Below, piece by piece: positions 55,221-63,210 of a stretch of 64,000 nucleotides of DNA (its first letter is position 1; every line of letters begins with the position of its first letter). Under the pieces are notes generated by a model that was given only the letters and a program-made list of their open reading frames with translations, was not told the origin of the DNA and did not search any database. Source of the DNA: Pseudomonas mosselii. GTDB lineage: Bacteria > Pseudomonadota > Gammaproteobacteria > Pseudomonadales > Pseudomonadaceae. The translations under genes and the position numbers were made by a program. The DNA is taken from NCBI RefSeq assembly GCF_005796105.1, contig NZ_VAUO01000001.1:496001-560000 (forward strand), given 5' to 3'.

Positions 55221-57041
55221 ATGAACCAAACGAATACAACTAGACAGCATGAAATTGCTGCAGGTTCACTCAGCAAATCTGCCATCATCTCACTCCGAGA
55301 ACAGTTTCTCGATGATCCTCTCAATACCGATCTGTCCGCATTGAGACCAGTGATTGCCCGCTCATGGCAACGCAGTGTTCTCTGCCAGGTGAGCCCGGCA
55401 CAGAAAGCGATGGAACTCATCGCCAAACCTCAGATTGATGAGCAAATTCTGCGCTCCGCGACCCCTATCCTCGCCGAGCTTGAGCGGTTGTGCATTGGTT
55501 CTCAGGGTATCGTCACTCTTTCCGACTCTATGGGAACGATTGCGGATCTTCGTGGCGACTCTCAGATGGTTCGGCGTGCTGAAAAATGCTTTCCAATCTC
55601 GGGCGGCTGCATGTCAGAAGACCAGGTGGGAACCAATTCTGAGGGCACTGCGATCGAGGAAGGTGGTGCTGTACAAGTCTGGGGGGCTGAGCATTTTAAC
55701 GATGCACTTCAGGACATGTATTGCACCTCGGTGCCAATTCGAGATCCGCTACGGCGCTCAATCAGAGGTGTGCTGAGCCTTGCGTTCCCAGAGCGCCTAG
55801 TCGTCGGCATGGATCCTCGCTCGATCATGCTGATTCTACAAGGCGCTGCTTCTGAAATTACCAGTGCGCTAGCCGCTCGACTGGCAGCCAAAGAACAGTC
55901 CTTGCTTGCTGAGTACCTTCGCGAAGTACGCAAACGGGGATCTGAAGCTGTTGTGGCGATGGATGGTCGTACAACGATTGCCAGTCGAGGCGCCATGCAG
56001 TTGCTGGATCAGAGCGACTATGCCGTTCTGGCTGGGTACGCGCAGGAAGTTCAAGCTACAGACCGTCCTATGGAGCGCGAAATCTGTTGTGGCCCGGACA
56101 GAACGCTCCATCTTCAGGTACGCCCTGTATCCGCTGGCGATAGTGAAGCCGGATCGGTCATTCGGCTGCGCAAGGTTGAATCCCGCACGCGAGTCGTAGT
56201 GCCTAGGGCTACCGCTAGCAAGGAGTACTTTGAGCATATCGTTGGTAAGAGCTCTACTTTCAAGCGCGCTGTTGAAGGTGCAGCCACCGCCGCTAGCCGC
56301 GAAATCCCGGCCTACATTGTTGGAGAGGCTGGCACCGGCAAGCGTGTGTTGGCTGAGGCTCTGGCAGGCCAGTTGTCCAGTGTGAACTCGACCTACGAGT
56401 GCAGCGCGGTAAGTCTGGATAATCCATTGGATCTCCAGAAGGTCGACGAGGAGTTGAATCAAGGCTCAGCTCTGATTCTGCATGAGGTGGAAAGCCTGCC
56501 TGCAATTTTCCGTGATGAATTGGCTGACCTGATCTCCTCCAAGGCTCAGCCTCGCATTGTGATGACGGCTAAGAAGGTGACAGATGAATTGCTGCCGCTG
56601 ATATCAAGCATGCAGGGCATTGAAATCCAAATGCCGCCTTTGAGGACTCGCCGTGAGGATATTCCCCTTCTCGTGGAGCATTTCCTGAACCAGCTGCCGC
56701 AAAAACGACGTGCCGGCGCAAGACTGATGGAGCTCTTGGTTGGAGCAGAATGGCCAGGGAATGTCCGTCAACTGAAAGAAGTCGTGGAGTCTGCGGCTCT
56801 TAAGGCCTCTGGAGGAGAGGTCAAAGTTGAAGACTTAACTGAACTGCACCGCCGCGCCTTGGCGAGAAGTCGACTGAGTCGCCTGCAGAAAGCTGAGCTG
56901 GATCAGATCCGTGAAGCTTTGGTCGAGGCTGGGGGCAACCGCCTACGGGCAGCTGAGATCCTTCGGATTGGTCGGTCGACCCTCTATCGGAAGATCGACT
57001 CGTACACCAGCAGAGGTTTTGATATCGGCGTCAAGTGCTGA
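55221..57041 (+). CDS. AcoR-type GAF-AAA-Fis regulator lacking the GAFTGA loop
   Basis: A 606-residue enhancer-binding-protein homologue. It has an N-terminal GAF-like sensor (VTLSDSMGTIADLRGD ... GTNSEGTAIEEGG) and a central AAA domain (Walker A GEAGTGKR near 368), and a Fis-type helix-turn-helix at the end (RLRAAEILRIGRSTLYRKI). The GAFTGA sigma-54 contact loop expected after the Walker A is absent; the sequence passes from CSAVSLDNPLD straight to GSALILHEVE. It probably acts with sigma-70, like TyrR. It sits among the catabolic genes and likely senses pathway intermediates. Start at 55221 follows GGAGG. Confidence 0.85.
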   Translation: MNQTNTTRQHEIAAGSLSKSAIISLREQFLDDPLNTDLSALRPVIARSWQRSVLCQVSPAQKAMELIAKPQIDEQILRSATPILAELERLCIGSQGIVTLSDSMGTIADLRGDSQMVRRAEKCFPISGGCMSEDQVGTNSEGTAIEEGGAVQVWGAEHFNDALQDMYCTSVPIRDPLRRSIRGVLSLAFPERLVVGMDPRSIMLILQGAASEITSALAARLAAKEQSLLAEYLREVRKRGSEAVVAMDGRTTIASRGAMQLLDQSDYAVLAGYAQEVQATDRPMEREICCGPDRTLHLQVRPVSAGDSEAGSVIRLRKVESRTRVVVPRATASKEYFEHIVGKSSTFKRAVEGAATAASREIPAYIVGEAGTGKRVLAEALAGQLSSVNSTYECSAVSLDNPLDLQKVDEELNQGSALILHEVESLPAIFRDELADLISSKAQPRIVMTAKKVTDELLPLISSMQGIEIQMPPLRTRREDIPLLVEHFLNQLPQKRRAGARLMELLVGAEWPGNVRQLKEVVESAALKASGGEVKVEDLTELHRRALARSRLSRLQKAELDQIREALVEAGGNRLRAAEILRIGRSTLYRKIDSYTSRGFDIGVKC

Positions 57042-57071
57042 TGATTGCTTGAATCTTCCAGTCCAACGAAG

Positions 57072-57095
57072 GCCACCCATTTGGGTGGCTTTTTC
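57072..57095 (+). terminator. Intrinsic terminator after the AcoR-like gene
   Basis: GCCACCC-ATTT-GGGTGGC followed by five T residues. Confidence 0.9.
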
Positions 57096-57428
57096 GTTTG
57101 TGCTATGTCTCTATGGCCGCTTCGTATAGTCACCGACGATGCTGGAACGCCTTTTATATGTACAGTGGAGCTATCTCGTCGGAGTCTTCAGGCGTTTTTC
57201 CAGCCGTCGGCCTGAACGGCCATTTTCAATCTAGTCGGCAGAAGAGCTATGAGTCCCCTCATTCATTGGCGAGCGATTAAAGAGGGGCGTGCAGCGTCAG
57301 AGAGAGATCCAAGGTGAGAGAGTGAATAGCTCCATTACTGGCTTTCTGGCTTGAGTTGGCGACATTTCGATCCGGCGTGCTCTGCGAATGTACCCGCGAT
57401 CAGAGCATTTCACCGTGCTAGTGTGGAA
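57096..57428. other. Intergenic region, no gene recognised
   Basis: About 330 bp between two convergent transcription units. No protein-like frame with a ribosome site was seen. Confidence 0.5.
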
Positions 57429-57458
57429 GAAAAAAGCCCAGGCAATTGCCTGGGCTTA
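57429..57458 (-). terminator. Intrinsic terminator after the FAH-family gene
   Basis: AAGCCCAGGCA and TGCCTGGGCTT form a perfect palindrome. Read on the minus strand a run of six T residues follows, so it ends the FAH hydrolase transcript. Confidence 0.9.
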
Positions 57459-57479
57459 GACTTGTGTGGAGAGGGGGGA

Positions 57480-58364
57480 TCAGCGAACGACGTTGCGCAG
57501 TTTGCCAACTTCACTGATCTCGATCTCGACCACATCACCAGGCTGCAGCCACACCGGTGGTGTGCGCTTGCTGCCGATGCCTTCTGGAGTGCCAGTAGCG
57601 ATGATGTCGCCTGGGGACAGCTCAAGGAATGTCGAGACGAAGGCTACGACATCAGCAATGGTGAAGATCTGATAGCTGGTGTTCGACGACTGCATCACGT
57701 TGCCATTGACGCGAGTCTGAATGTCCAGGTTCTGCGGGTTGGTGATTTCGTTCAGAGTTACTAAAGCCGGGCCGCATGGGGTTGAGCCATCGATGGCTTT
57801 ACCTGGCGTCCACTGAGTACCTCGCAGTTGCAGGTCACGAGCGGAGGTGTCATTGAACACGGTCAGGCCAGCGACGTAGTTCAGGGCTTCCTCAGCAGAC
57901 ACGTTGCGGCATGGCTTGCCGATGACGATGGCCAGTTCGCCTTCGAAGTCCAGGTTAGGGGTCAGCTTCGAGCAGGCAATGTCGTCTGCAGGGCCAATGA
58001 GCGAGGTGTTGAACTTGCAGAAGATGTCGGGTGCGGTTGGTAGCTTACGACCAGTTTCTGCTACGTGGTCACGGTAGTTGAGGCCGACACACAGCACTTT
58101 GTGGGAATCATGCAGAGGTGGGCCCAGGCGCACCTGCGCAAGGGTGCCAACCGAGGTATCAGGGCGAGCTTTCGCAGCGCTGACCAGCGAGTCTTCCAGA
58201 TTCGAAAGTTTGCCCTGCCAGCTTTCCAGAAGCTTGCGGTTGGTCAGATCGGCCACGTCTTTCTCGCCAATGGCGGAAAGCAGTTTGGCGGTATCAAATA
58301 CCTGATCGTTGATGAGGAGGCCAGGTTGCAGCTTGCCTTGATTTTCGTAGCTGACGAGTTTCAT
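57480..58364 (-). CDS. Fumarylacetoacetate hydrolase (FAH) family enzyme
   Basis: A 294-residue FAH-family protein. Metal-ligand and core motifs are LNYRDHVAETGRKLP, LDFEGELAIVIGKP, VFNDTSARDLQLR and DIIATGTPEGIG. Family members cleave acylpyruvates or beta-diketones, isomerise or decarboxylate oxo-diacids. In this cluster it likely hydrolyses a dicarbonyl late in the pathway. It has its own 168-bp upstream region, separate from the LLM gene, and its own terminator. Confidence 0.9.
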   Translation of the reverse strand: MKLVSYENQGKLQPGLLINDQVFDTAKLLSAIGEKDVADLTNRKLLESWQGKLSNLEDSLVSAAKARPDTSVGTLAQVRLGPPLHDSHKVLCVGLNYRDHVAETGRKLPTAPDIFCKFNTSLIGPADDIACSKLTPNLDFEGELAIVIGKPCRNVSAEEALNYVAGLTVFNDTSARDLQLRGTQWTPGKAIDGSTPCGPALVTLNEITNPQNLDIQTRVNGNVMQSSNTSYQIFTIADVVAFVSTFLELSPGDIIATGTPEGIGSKRTPPVWLQPGDVVEIEISEVGKLRNVVR

Positions 58365-58494
58365 TTTTCTGCCTATCGAATAGATTGCGGTGGTGGCCTA
58401 AATCACACGTCCACGGTCTCGAGAGCGCTGGTTTGTATTGGTGTCGATTCCTACGCAGCGCCCGCGATATGGCTTAGCCACGGATAAAGCCTTT

Positions 58495-58519
58495 CCGGAT
58501 GATCGATCCAATCATCCGG
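58495..58519. terminator. Hairpin downstream of the LLM monooxygenase gene
   Basis: CCGGATGAT-CGATCCA-ATCATCCGG: a perfect 9-bp stem 14 bp after the minus-strand stop codon, without a clear T-run. Confidence 0.5.
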
Positions 58520-58532
58520 TTAGCCTTAGTGC

Positions 58533-59654
58533 TTAGTCTTTAACGTCGGCAGGGCGCTTGAGCTCAGCCAGGGTCTCGGTCTTATGCTTAAGACCTTTGA
58601 TGCGCGGGATCACTTCAGTACCCAGCAGTTCGAAGTGACGACGGTACTGTTCACGTTGATCCAGGTAATCAAACGCGAAGTGGATCAGCGTGCCGAAGCC
58701 GCCCGAGGCATCGAGATCGCGCTGCAGCTTCTTGATAACGGTGTCAGGAGAACCGACCAGCCATTTCTCACGAGCCAGGTATTCGATGTCGATATCAGCT
58801 GCGGTGACTTTGCCCAGCTCAGGCACCATTACTGGCAGGAAGCCGCCTCGCTCGTAGCCAGGCAGCAGCCACTCGCGGTAGGTTTGACCCATGGCGCCAT
58901 TGACGGCAAGGTCAATTGCTTCTTCATCGGTGTCGGCAACCAGAATGTTGTGCGCTACGCGCCATTGGTTGCGGTCGGCCTGATGGCCTGCGGCTTCGGC
59001 ACCCTGCATGTAGCGGTACCAGTGGCCGGCCAGGTATTCACGACCCACGTTGAAGCTCATTGGCAGGTAGCCGTTGCGACCGGCTTCAGTGAGGGTGCGG
59101 GAGGCAGGGCTAAGGCCCGCCATGGCCAGAGGTGGGCCAGGCTGTTGGAACGGTTCGAAGAACGGGCCCTGTTGTACTGGGTCGTACTCAGGGATTTCGA
59201 ATTGCCAGTATTTGCCTTCGTACTTGAAGGGGCCTTTGGTTTCCCAAATCTTGCGCATGATATCGACGGCTTCGGCCATCTTTTCAGGCGGATTGGAGTT
59301 CCCGTGAATCTTATGGTCGGACGGATAGGCGCCGGCACCCAGGCCGACGATCAGACGGCCTTGGCACATGTGATCGAGCTGCATCAGGCGGTGAGCAAGA
59401 GCGACCGGGTTATGGTGAGCTGGGACGTTAGCGCCGGTGCACAGCTTGATCTGCTTGGTTTGGGCGAGCGCGGCAGCCAGATAGAGCTCAGGGCTGCACA
59501 CGGGCTCCCAGCGCATGGTGCTGTGTTCGGCAACCCAAACCTCCGACAGGCCAAACTCATCAGCCCAGCGGATGACTTGCATGTCCCAGTCATAACCATC
59601 TTTCAGGCTAGTTTGTGGCAGACGGAATGGCACCAAAAACATACCGATATCCAT
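58533..59654 (-). CDS. LLM-class F420/FMN-type flavin-dependent monooxygenase
   Basis: A 373-residue bacterial-luciferase-like TIM-barrel enzyme. Recognisable parts are the N-terminal GMFLVPFRLP and the conserved SEVWVAEHS, LAHRLMQLDHMCQGRLIVGLGAGAYPSD segments. LimB-like and other two-component members use reduced FMN from a partner reductase and O2 to oxidise carbonyls or cyclic alkanes. The local flavin reductase could serve it. The start at 59654 (MDIGMFL) is preferred over an upstream MLEVL extension, because GAGGTTCTC follows the usual pattern less well. Confidence 0.9.
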   Translation of the reverse strand: MDIGMFLVPFRLPQTSLKDGYDWDMQVIRWADEFGLSEVWVAEHSTMRWEPVCSPELYLAAALAQTKQIKLCTGANVPAHHNPVALAHRLMQLDHMCQGRLIVGLGAGAYPSDHKIHGNSNPPEKMAEAVDIMRKIWETKGPFKYEGKYWQFEIPEYDPVQQGPFFEPFQQPGPPLAMAGLSPASRTLTEAGRNGYLPMSFNVGREYLAGHWYRYMQGAEAAGHQADRNQWRVAHNILVADTDEEAIDLAVNGAMGQTYREWLLPGYERGGFLPVMVPELGKVTAADIDIEYLAREKWLVGSPDTVIKKLQRDLDASGGFGTLIHFAFDYLDQREQYRRHFELLGTEVIPRIKGLKHKTETLAELKRPADVKD

Positions 59655-59778
59655 GAGAACCTCCAACAAAGTTGTATTTGTGATTTAAAGTCGGCAGGCG
59701 GCAATGCAACTTGGCGATGCAGTGAAATTGCTACCCACCGTATTCAGCCCGATGAAAGGCCAGTTTTTACGAATTTGA

Positions 59779-61044
59779 TTATCCGGCGCTGGCGACGGCG
59801 ATAATTGCATCGGTCAGTCGTTCGGCCATATCGGCCACAACTTGCGTCGTCATTGGCGACGAAAGTGCTACCAGGTTGGCCGGGGAGAGCAATACTCCTC
59901 GCTCATAGGCGGCCCACCATAGTTTGTGTTGCACTTCAGTGGTGTAAGTGCCGGCGGCCTTTGGGAATGGACGCAGAAGCGACCCTTTCCCTCGTACTTC
60001 CCAGCCCACCGATGCAACGCTCTCAGCGATCGACAAGCGTGCGCTGTTGCCCAAGTTGTTCATCGTGCTGATGACTTCTGGAGTGAGAAGACGCAGAGAT
60101 TCCGCACCTGCAGCCATGCTGACGGGGTTGCCCGAGAAGGTACCTGCTTGTGGCAATGGGTTCGGGCCCAGAGGGTCAAGGTGGCGCATCAGTTCTTCGC
60201 GGCCAGCGAAAGCACCCACCGGGAAGCCGCCACCAATCAATTTACCGGTGGTTAGCAAGTCTGGAACCACGCCATACTCGGCGCAGGCACCGTTATAACC
60301 CAGGCGGAAGCTGATGACTTCGTCGATGATCAGAGCGATGCCGTAACGCGTGGCAAGGTCGCGAGCACCACGAACGAATTGCTGGTCAGCGGGGATCAGG
60401 CCTGCGCGGTTTGGCAGGACATCAATGATGATGGCGGCGTAGTAGTTAGGTTTCGAGGATACAGCTTCCTCAAGGGCCGCCAGATCGTTCAAGTCGATGA
60501 GGGTTACATCTTTGGTGACGCCTTCAGGAATACCGCGACGGTACTGTGGGCCTCCGGTGCTGAGCGCCAGATCGGAAGATCCGTGGTAACCATTCTTCAT
60601 CATGATCACGCCATCACGCCCAGTGGCGCCGCGAGCAACGCGTACAGCGGTCATGACAGCTTCGGTACCGGAGTTGCTGTAGCGTACTTGATCAAGGCCA
60701 GGCAGACGAGCGAGCAGCAGTTCCGCGTGATCCCACTCATGGGTGTTCGGGATGCCCCAGCAGCTACCGGATTTGATCGCACGGGTGGCAGCTTCAACCA
60801 ACTGTGGGTGCGCATTGCCGTGGATCAAGGTTGTGAAGTTGTTGTTGGCATCGATCAGCTCACGTCCCCGGTCATCCCATACCCTGTAGCCTTCACCGCG
60901 AACGGCATAAGGAGTGGGTGCGCCGGTGTAGTAAGTGGATCGGCCAAAGCCGCCTGGCAGAAGAGGGAAGCCCTTCGCGCCTCGACGGATGTTTGGATCC
61001 TCAGTCACGTTGCGAGCTTGGTCGCCTTTGTTTTCGATCGCCAT
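59779..61044 (-). CDS. Class III PLP aminotransferase (beta/omega-amino acid type)
   Basis: A 421-residue fold-type I aminotransferase of the glutamate-1-semialdehyde aminomutase / beta-phenylalanine aminotransferase branch. The PLP lysine is Lys268 (TTGKLIGGGFP), with Asp241 (IIDEVISF) for the pyridine nitrogen; SGTEAV and YHGSSD bind the phosphate region. It may deaminate an amine or beta-amino acid to an aldehyde or keto acid, feeding the divergent aldehyde dehydrogenase. Aminomutase activity cannot be excluded. Confidence 0.85.
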   Translation of the reverse strand: MAIENKGDQARNVTEDPNIRRGAKGFPLLPGGFGRSTYYTGAPTPYAVRGEGYRVWDDRGRELIDANNNFTTLIHGNAHPQLVEAATRAIKSGSCWGIPNTHEWDHAELLLARLPGLDQVRYSNSGTEAVMTAVRVARGATGRDGVIMMKNGYHGSSDLALSTGGPQYRRGIPEGVTKDVTLIDLNDLAALEEAVSSKPNYYAAIIIDVLPNRAGLIPADQQFVRGARDLATRYGIALIIDEVISFRLGYNGACAEYGVVPDLLTTGKLIGGGFPVGAFAGREELMRHLDPLGPNPLPQAGTFSGNPVSMAAGAESLRLLTPEVISTMNNLGNSARLSIAESVASVGWEVRGKGSLLRPFPKAAGTYTTEVQHKLWWAAYERGVLLSPANLVALSSPMTTQVVADMAERLTDAIIAVASAG

Positions 61045-61123
61045 GTTGCGCCTGTCTCCGGGAAGAATGACCTGTTAGGTCGTCATCGTGGGGACAGCGT
61101 ATCGCCCAAGGTTCAGACCAAAC

Positions 61124-61140
61124 TGTGCCGACTTGAGACA
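61124..61140. promoter_or_regulatory. Cluster dyad motif upstream of the aminotransferase
   Basis: TGTGCC-GACTT-GAGACA, with 5 of 6 dyad positions, 80 bp from the minus-strand aminotransferase start. Confidence 0.5.
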
Positions 61141-61281
61141 AGTCCAGTCTTTCCTCTGAGTAACTGGAGTCAGGCGATAATCTAGGCTGCCACGCTGTGG
61201 GGCGTTCTGGCGTGTAGCGAGAACAGCCTTGCGCGATAAAGTGATCCAGCGGAGCGACGAATAGCTGTTTTTTGATGTGGG

Positions 61282-61310
61282 AATTTTCTAGTGCGAATAG
61301 CTAGAAAATT
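61282..61310. repeat. Palindrome in the aminotransferase/dehydrogenase spacer
   Basis: AATTTTCTAG-TGCGAATAG-CTAGAAAATT: perfect 10-bp arms across a 9-nt loop in the 400-bp divergent region. It could be an operator or a transcript hairpin. Confidence 0.5.
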
Positions 61311-61346
61311 TTCTATCAAAGGAAGGTTAATGAGGGAATTTTTACG

Positions 61347-61363
61347 TGTCTCAGGTTGGCACA
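61347..61363. promoter_or_regulatory. Cluster dyad motif upstream of the aldehyde dehydrogenase
   Basis: TGTCTC-AGGTT-GGCACA, about 80 bp before the dehydrogenase start. Confidence 0.5.
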
Positions 61364-61444
61364 GTCGCGGTGGGTGGCCGAGGTTAGCCTAGTCACGAAG
61401 CGGGCACTCGACCGAGTGTCAACCTGACTGGTACGAGGATAAAG

Positions 61445-62977
61445 ATGTCTACCGCCAACCATGAAGTTTTTGCCCAAGCAGTATCGGCTCAGCGAAAGCA
61501 AAAGCCGGTCATTGTTCCGCACGTAATCGCGGGCAAAGAGTATTTCGATGGCCCGTTGCTTCAACGCGAGGATCCGAGCTATCCCTCTGTCATCGTTTCG
61601 GGCTGCCACGATGCACCGGGTGATCTAGTTCGTCTTGCCGTACAAAAGAGCCGTGAAGCACAACGTGAATGGGTGAAGGTTCCTCTGGAGGAGCGCATTG
61701 CCCGGATTGCGAAAGCAGTTGACTTCGTTGCCAGCAAAATCGACGACTGGACTGTGCGGGTTGCCGTAGAGATTGGTAAAACCCGGGCTGGCGCTCGTGC
61801 AGAAGCGTTGGAAGTGCTCGAGCTGCTGAAGTACTACGTGGAGTACGCCAGCCGTCCTGGTGCCTTCGAAGATGAGCGTGAGGAAGATCCATCTGGTCTG
61901 GCAAACCTTTCGGTGCTCCGGCCGTACGGCGTATTCGGCTTTATCACGCCTTTCAATTACCCGATTGTTCAAGCTGCTGGCCCAACCATTGCCGCGATCA
62001 TCGCTGGTAACGGCATGGTCATCAAAACGACTCACCACGGCCCATGGTCGTGCCATGCAGTTTATGAAATGTGTGCCGCGATGGATCTGCCAGTCGGCCT
62101 GGTCAACATCATTCATGGCGCCGACGATCCAGGTCGCGCGCTGGTTGCAAGCGATGTTGATGGTATGTCGTTCACTGGCTCGGTCTCCGTAGGTCAGGAG
62201 ATCATTCGCCAATTCAGCAATGGTGCATACCCACGCCCAGTGATCGCTGAAATGGGTGGTAAGAACCCGGTCATCGTAACCGACACGGCTGACCTGGAAA
62301 TGGCGGCAGATGGTATTGTTTTCTCAGCCTTCGACCTGGTCGGTCAGAAATGCAGCGCCCTGTCGCGTGTCATCGCAACTCCGAAAGCCTACGAGCGTTT
62401 GGTCGAATTGGTTGCTGAGCGCCGTAGCAAGCTTGTCATTGCCGAGCCTGCGGTCGAGAACAGCTTCGGTGGGCCGGTCGTCGAGAAACGGGCTGTCCAG
62501 CGTTTCGAGGATGTCGTCAAAAAAGCCAAGGCTGGTGGGTTCCGTGTAGACGGCGGCGAGGTTCTGAATCAGGACGGCTACTTTGTTGACGCTACGGTCA
62601 TCTCGGGTGTACCGGTAGATCACGAACTGGCGGTTACTGAGTATTTCCTGCCTTTGGTGTCGATCAGCGTTGTCCCTGATTTCAAAGCTGCGTTGAAAGC
62701 AGCCAACGCCACCTCTATGGGGCTGACTGCAGGGATTTACACTGGTGACATCGAGGAAGCACGCACGTTCCTGCGTGAGATTGAAGCTGGCTGCGTCAAC
62801 GTGAACGTTCCAGGTCATGCCACCACTGGCTGGTGGCCGGGGCCTCAGGCCTTCGGTGGCTGGAAGGCAAGTGGCTCGACTGGCAAGCAGGCTCTCGGCA
62901 AGTGGTACGTGCAACAGTTCGCCCGGCAGCAGAGCCGTAAGACTGTGGCAGCGCTGGAGTCGCTGCTGGCTGAATAA
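61445..62977 (+). CDS. NAD(P)-dependent aldehyde dehydrogenase
   Basis: A 510-residue ALDH. Asn171 (PFNYP), Glu269 (AEMGGKNP) and catalytic Cys303 (GQKCSAL) are all in place. The GQKCSA form and length resemble semialdehyde/pyrroline-5-carboxylate dehydrogenases. It is divergent from the aminotransferase and would oxidise the aldehyde that enzyme makes. Dyad motifs lie on both sides of the shared promoter region. Confidence 0.95.
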   Translation: MSTANHEVFAQAVSAQRKQKPVIVPHVIAGKEYFDGPLLQREDPSYPSVIVSGCHDAPGDLVRLAVQKSREAQREWVKVPLEERIARIAKAVDFVASKIDDWTVRVAVEIGKTRAGARAEALEVLELLKYYVEYASRPGAFEDEREEDPSGLANLSVLRPYGVFGFITPFNYPIVQAAGPTIAAIIAGNGMVIKTTHHGPWSCHAVYEMCAAMDLPVGLVNIIHGADDPGRALVASDVDGMSFTGSVSVGQEIIRQFSNGAYPRPVIAEMGGKNPVIVTDTADLEMAADGIVFSAFDLVGQKCSALSRVIATPKAYERLVELVAERRSKLVIAEPAVENSFGGPVVEKRAVQRFEDVVKKAKAGGFRVDGGEVLNQDGYFVDATVISGVPVDHELAVTEYFLPLVSISVVPDFKAALKAANATSMGLTAGIYTGDIEEARTFLREIEAGCVNVNVPGHATTGWWPGPQAFGGWKASGSTGKQALGKWYVQQFARQQSRKTVAALESLLAE

Positions 62978-63063
62978 TTTGATGTATACCTGGGGTGGGA
63001 ATTGAGCTCCCGCCCTAGGCCAAGTGAGACCCCCTTCCTTAGTGTTGGGAGGAGTGTGGGACT

Positions 63064-63084
63064 GACCAGAGCCTGGCTCTGGTC
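63064..63084. terminator. Hairpin after the aldehyde dehydrogenase
   Basis: GACCAGAGCC-T-GGCTCTGGTC: a near-continuous palindrome in the 230-bp gap before the second permease, without a T-run. Confidence 0.4.
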
Positions 63085-63210
63085 GAGCCATCAGGCTGAC
63101 AAGAATCTAAAAAGCCTGCGTGCGTGAGGCGTCCCAGAGATTTTCCCTGCCAAAACAAATAAATCTTCGGCGAAAGGCGAAGTGACAAAAACCCTCACAG
63201 GAAAATGAAA

